Shown here in pieces: positions 52,801-58,800 of a stretch of 64,000 nucleotides of DNA (its first letter is position 1; every line of letters starts with the position of its first letter). The DNA is from Echinometra lucunter. Taxonomy: Eukaryota > Echinodermata > Echinoidea > Camarodonta > Echinometridae. The stretch is taken from contig CM057162.1 of assembly GCA_029962745.1 (NCBI GenBank), positions 22,714,402 to 22,778,401 on the forward strand, written 5' to 3'. Under the pieces are notes generated by a model. The model saw nothing but the letters and a program-made list of their open reading frames with translations. It ran no database searches and was not told the DNA's origin. Position numbers and translations under genes: made by a program.

Positions 52801-55800
52801 GACTCTGATGGTGCAGTCAATCTTTGATCGTAGGTTGCCTGATGTGTTAAAACCAGACGGACGAATCGACATCTTAGAAAATGGCTCTCTGGTGATTCAA
52901 TCTGTGCAATCAACTGATGCAGGAAACTACACATGTCGTGCGATCAATGCATACGGGTCTTCAGATTCGATTACTGTACGGGTGCAAGTATTGGGTAAGT
53001 AGAGAAATAGAATATTATCTGCATGCGCATGCGCACCAGTGCATGTCCAACTGGTGCAAGCATGAAAAGATTGTTGCATGCCATATACTTGCATGAATAT
53101 AACAGGTTTATCTTCTTTTATCATTTAAAATTTGAAAATGTAATTGATTTGACTTCCCAGACTAATTTTATTAATTACTTAGATTTTAAAGGGTTGTTGT
53201 GACTCAGCATGAGAGGGTTACATAGTAAAAATGATATTTGATAACAAAATAAAATCTTAAAAGTAAATTAATGAAGTGCATTTAGCAAAACGAATGTTAC
53301 ATGATTTAGAAAAGTGCATGTCCAACCCTTATTTGCATGATTTTCGATGTATTGCGCATGACATCTTTAACTAAAGAATTTATGAATCAACCCATGTTAC
53401 AATATCTAATGTGTTATATATTACATTGTGCATGGTTGGACTTGACCTAATTTGCATATTTCTCTGACGTCATGGCCGATGCAGTGGTGAACGATACGAG
53501 TGGTAGTAAGTACTCTATGACAAGTGTTTTATTGTCCCCTCTGAACCAAAAGAGTTTTATCAATATCGATCTGTCCTGTATTAAAAAGCATAAAGAAGGG
53601 AATTTTCAAGTGTTAAATATCCTTGGTGTTAACAGATTGTAATATCCTTCTCACTAAAAGTACAACTCCTTCCACGTTTTGGCATGTTACTTCCAACTGA
53701 ACCAAACAAACAAACGAAGAAAATTACAGACGAAAACAATAATCACAGTCAAATAGCATTGCAAGAAGCTGTCGAGATTACATAAAACCTTTTGGTTCTC
53801 ACGAGGCACGTAGTTACATGCAAGTCCGAACGGCATAAACGCTACCTACTAGCTAAGTATCTAATGTCTCTATAAAGACTAGCTCTATAAAAGACAAAAT
53901 GATACATGTTTATGTTGTTCGGTGTAATGGAGAACATGCTTGATCTGATAACATTTACTTTTGTTCAATACATTCTTGCCTCACAAGCTTTTCTTCACGG
54001 GTATTCCAGCTTCAAGCTACCATTTAAAAAATTGTTATGTAGTCATGGTAGTCTACGCAGGAACCAGGGGGAAATGACCCCCCCCCCCTTTCGCACTGTC
54101 ACATAGAAAGTTGTATTTCCGAAACTGAAGTGGGTTAGACATGTTAAAGTTTGTGTGAAAAAGACGAATGAGTCAAATGTTTGATAATTTTTCGATCAAG
54201 CATGTTGCTTCTCCATCATTGTTTCATGGTAACAAAAGTTTAGATATAGAACAGTTGAATGTCTTGAGTGTTGTTCTGTTATCATACGCTGTATGGCTGC
54301 TTATGTTGTTTGCTAAAGAGTTACTCCTTCATAAATAGGGAAATAGGGAAGCTGCAGACAACCGTGCCCCATATTATGATGTCACACCCATTCTTGTCCT
54401 CATATAGTACAGTACTGGATGTAAAGCTATTTAAGATTCGAGTTGTTGTTGAATTGTTTCTACGACACATTGTCTAGTTCAGCAACAATTTGTGATATTC
54501 TGATGTCAGTAACTTAAAGAATGATTATCCGCCGAAATTGTTTCTATTTATATTGTATATAAGATTTTATGCACGTTCTTGCATGTGTGAAATTTGCATG
54601 ATTATGTATACTTTGATCTTCTTTTTATTATGCAAGTATGAACATAAAATGATTAACTGTATATTGTAATGTCTGCGATAACTTTACCTACGATCTGTTC
54701 AGCACTAACTGTTGTTATTATGCTTTTGTATTTTCACGAATTCATTGTGTACAAATTGATATTAATGTGGTTTGCCCAATCTTGTTGGGTTGAGAGATCA
54801 GGAAGGTAAGACCGTGTACTGAGTTATGAGCTGAAATTCATTCATGACATTTTCATTTATGGTTATGAAATATATTCTTTGTCTGAGACGACATTTTAAT
54901 TCGTTTTCCAATAAATACCTAGAAAAGACAACTTTCCAACAAAACAATAAATATCCAATGCTCAAGAGTATACATTTACATGTACTTGCGGATGCCATTC
55001 TAAAACTTGCTCATTTTACAATTACTTTGAAAAAATCGCTTTCTTTTGACTACCTTCCACTTTATACAACACTTTTACCTTTGAATAATTTTGTTTAAAA
55101 ATTCATTGGAGGTAGACAGAAAAAAGAAAGAAAATATACTCTATTACATTGGATTTTTCGGTTTTACTTTAAAAGCAGGTATAATTGCAGTGAATTGGTG
55201 TGTATTAGTTAAGTTACTTTTCTTTCATTTGAAATAATGATCAGAATCAAGAGCATTGACGAAACTCTACCAATATGCTTTTTTGATGGATTATCAGACG
55301 TATGTATACTTTAAAGTGAAAATTACCCAAGTTGCTATTATTTGTGTTCCAAGTACAATTCCATTCGTGTTTTTTCTGATAAATGACTTCTCTGGTCATT
55401 AATATTAATAGCCCCTCCGAATCCACCTCAACTTACCATTGGCTCAACCTCCAACAACGCCATCAAGGTCAACTGGCGGTCAACCGGAAATGGTGGTTCG
55501 TCGATTACGGGTAAGTAGGTGAACGGCATTAAACACGATAAAAACTACTTTCGAAAAATCAACTTAAGTGCAATTTCAAAAGCCTATTGTACTGCCCATA
55601 CAAATCATGTTCAGATTACGTAATAAGCCATTGTAAAGTCCTCACATTTCTAAAGGTGATAGACAGGCCTATCGGAAGTTGCCTTAAGTTGTTTTTTCGA
55701 AAGTAGTAAGTTTTTATCGTGTTCTACGTAGCAGCAAAAATGTATTTAGAATACATGTATAAAAAAACATTATTACCAGTACCAAAAAAGTAACAAATAT

Positions 55801-58800
55801 GAACGAAATCTTTACAAAGTTAAAAAGATCAGAAATTTGAACGAAATCGTCAAATCTAGCGATCATACAAACGATTATGTTGTATGTCGTCTAATTGAAA
55901 AACGGATAAATCATACTTCGATATTTCCTTTAAATAGATAATCATTCAGTTGAATTTCTATTTCATTCGTATTATGTTATGTAATTAGATTTTAAAACTC
56001 TCTTTTCGCCTAATATATCTTTTAATGCCCTGCATTTTCCCGTATTTCGATATGTCCTGGGCTCATGTATCTTTTTTTTTTCTCCTTTAATGTGCAAGTT
56101 CAATCTGATTCAATAAAGTGATATTCAAAATCAATTGTACATTCCGTGCACTGTTTAGCCGTAATTTTTTGTATTATTCAACCCTCATTTCGTTACATGA
56201 TTTGATCATGGCTCCCTTGGATGATTTGATTAGTTTCCATAATATCTTATCATCAGGGAAATATATCTTATTTTTTCTTGAGCATATCATGATTTGATCA
56301 TGGCTCCCATGGCTCCCTTGGATGATTTGATTAGTTTCCATAATATCTTATCATCAGGGAAATATATCTTATTTTTTTCTTGAGCATATCATGGACTTGT
56401 TTTAGGAAGCAAAGCCGTGTCATCTGTTATCATATTTTGTTATTTCATCACTTCTGTCTATTGACGACTTTATGATTATGCACCATGCCCGTTAATCGCA
56501 CGTCGGTTTCATTAATATAATGTTGTTCGTTTCCAAATGAACGACACGACAATAACTTGAAAATAAAGATGATAAAAATACATAACTTTTTAATGAATTG
56601 TACATGTTTTTCAACTCAAAATAAAAGAAGGCCTTTACATCAAACTGGAACAAACCTTACCAGCAGGTGTACAATTATCATGATTATCAGAAAATGCTGT
56701 CCTTTGCTACTAAATGTAATGTCATCCCCCTTGATCAGTGGTCTATTAAACGGATTCCATGTCATCCCTTGTAATTGATCACATAATGTTCCTTCTAGTC
56801 AAACTAAATTCACAAAATATTTTTAACCAATAAAATGTATGATTCTCGTTGTAATCAAAGAGTATAAGTTGACTCTGACTGAATATCTCAGGCTGAGGAT
56901 GAAGTGCGCCAACTTCGAAACATGTACCATTCATTAAAAAAGTTATTTGGGTTTTGTCATCTTTATTTTCAAATGTTGTTTATATTTTATAGCCTTCCAG
57001 TTATTCTATCAACGCACCCATGAGCAGACGTGGGATCGCTACGACTTGAATGCATCTCTTCGTAGTTACCGTGCTACTGATCTGCTTTGTGGTACTGGGT
57101 ATCGGTTTTATATCACTGCTCGTAACAAGCTCGGTATCGGTAAACCGAGTGATATACTCTCCGTTAGTACACAAGGAGAAAGTAAGTTGATACCTTCACA
57201 GTCAGTTGGAATGCAAAAACTGATGTATCCCGTTTTGTCAAATTGATATATTTGCAATCAAAATCAAGAAAAATATAGAAAATAAAAAAATTATGCTACT
57301 TTTGACCATAACTACAACAGTATACCTTTATATATAATAAGCAATGTATCATTTGAAAAGTATCATTTTTGTCTACTATATTATGACGGTAGCCTTACTT
57401 TAAAATTTTCATGAACTGGGTTTATCGGTTATTGCATAAAATTTTTTCGTATATTATTGATATTACAGATTAGCACTGCTAATTACCAAATATATAATCT
57501 CATGTCCATATTGAAAGAAAGAGTTGAGATTAAGAAAAACACTATTCCCATATTCATTTGATCAAGCAGAAGAGGAGAGAAATATTTCTGGATGAAGATA
57601 CTGTTGGTGTAATAAAAAAGGCCCAAATTTTTAAATAGTGAATTACTTAGGTTTTGATGCTGATCAGCGCTTATGAGATCGCACAGCTTTACCGAATGAA
57701 AAAGTGACTTTCTGAATCCCACATCGACTCCGACGATCAGCCGAGACCAGGGGAGCGTTTCATGAAGTGTCTTGTCAGTGATTTTTACTGACAAATTTCC
57801 TCTCAGCCAATCAGATGCAAGGATTTCAGAAGCTTATAACAGTTGTCGGTAAAAATCACTGACAAGTCACTTGATGAAACACTCCCCCGATGGAAAAGTA
57901 ATTGCGAAGGACTGAGACGGTACTCACTGAACATGATAGGAGAGATAATGCATTTACTCAATGGAAATGGGTATTTCTTGACAAAAATAGGCATCTTCAG
58001 TGATACATGAAACATGTAAATGTGAAGCATCAATGCCGTTGACCGTTGTTCCATCTAAACTTTGAATTGTTTTATTTTTTTCATTCTGCTCTATGTCTTT
58101 ACAGTTCCCATACCGCCCTCAACGGATAGGATTGTACCATTCACCAATGCTTCCAGTATAACACTAGTACTATCAAGCTGGCAAAGTGGTGGATGCCCTA
58201 TCGAGTCGTACAGCATTCAGTACCAGGTGTGCATGCTTATGCTTGTCTATCTGTCATGTCAAAGAGTAGTGTTTTGTAATAGTCATGCTGAAGTCAAAAT
58301 GCACTGTATCTCTTTAAAGATTTCATTCCATTTTGTCAAACTGATTATGCTTCGAACTATGTCGTATAGTAATCTAGCTATCGAATGCTAAGGGCTTAAA
58401 GTTCAGGAAACTTGATAATGTACTTAGTCTAATCCTTCATTAGTTAAGCCTCCACACATTAGAATAATCTTTTTCATATAATAAGCAGAAAATGTGAAGA
58501 ACAGATTGTTGCTTGCCCAGTGTTGCTCTACCAGACTTGTTCTTCGACGCAGAACATATCTTTTTGACAAACTGAAGGCTTTCAGTATGGCCACGGCACA
58601 CCCTGCCTCAATGAATTGCTTCTGAGGTATAGCCCCATACTGTACATGTCCTTCAGTGGCGTACTGGAAAAGGCGCCACGGCCTCTAGGTGGAATGTAAA
58701 TACTGTGTCATCAATGCCTTTATGAAGATGTTGCCTTAAACCCGTAAAATTGTATATGAATATCAGATGGTAAGCGATAGATAGGAAAATTGTTGTCCTT

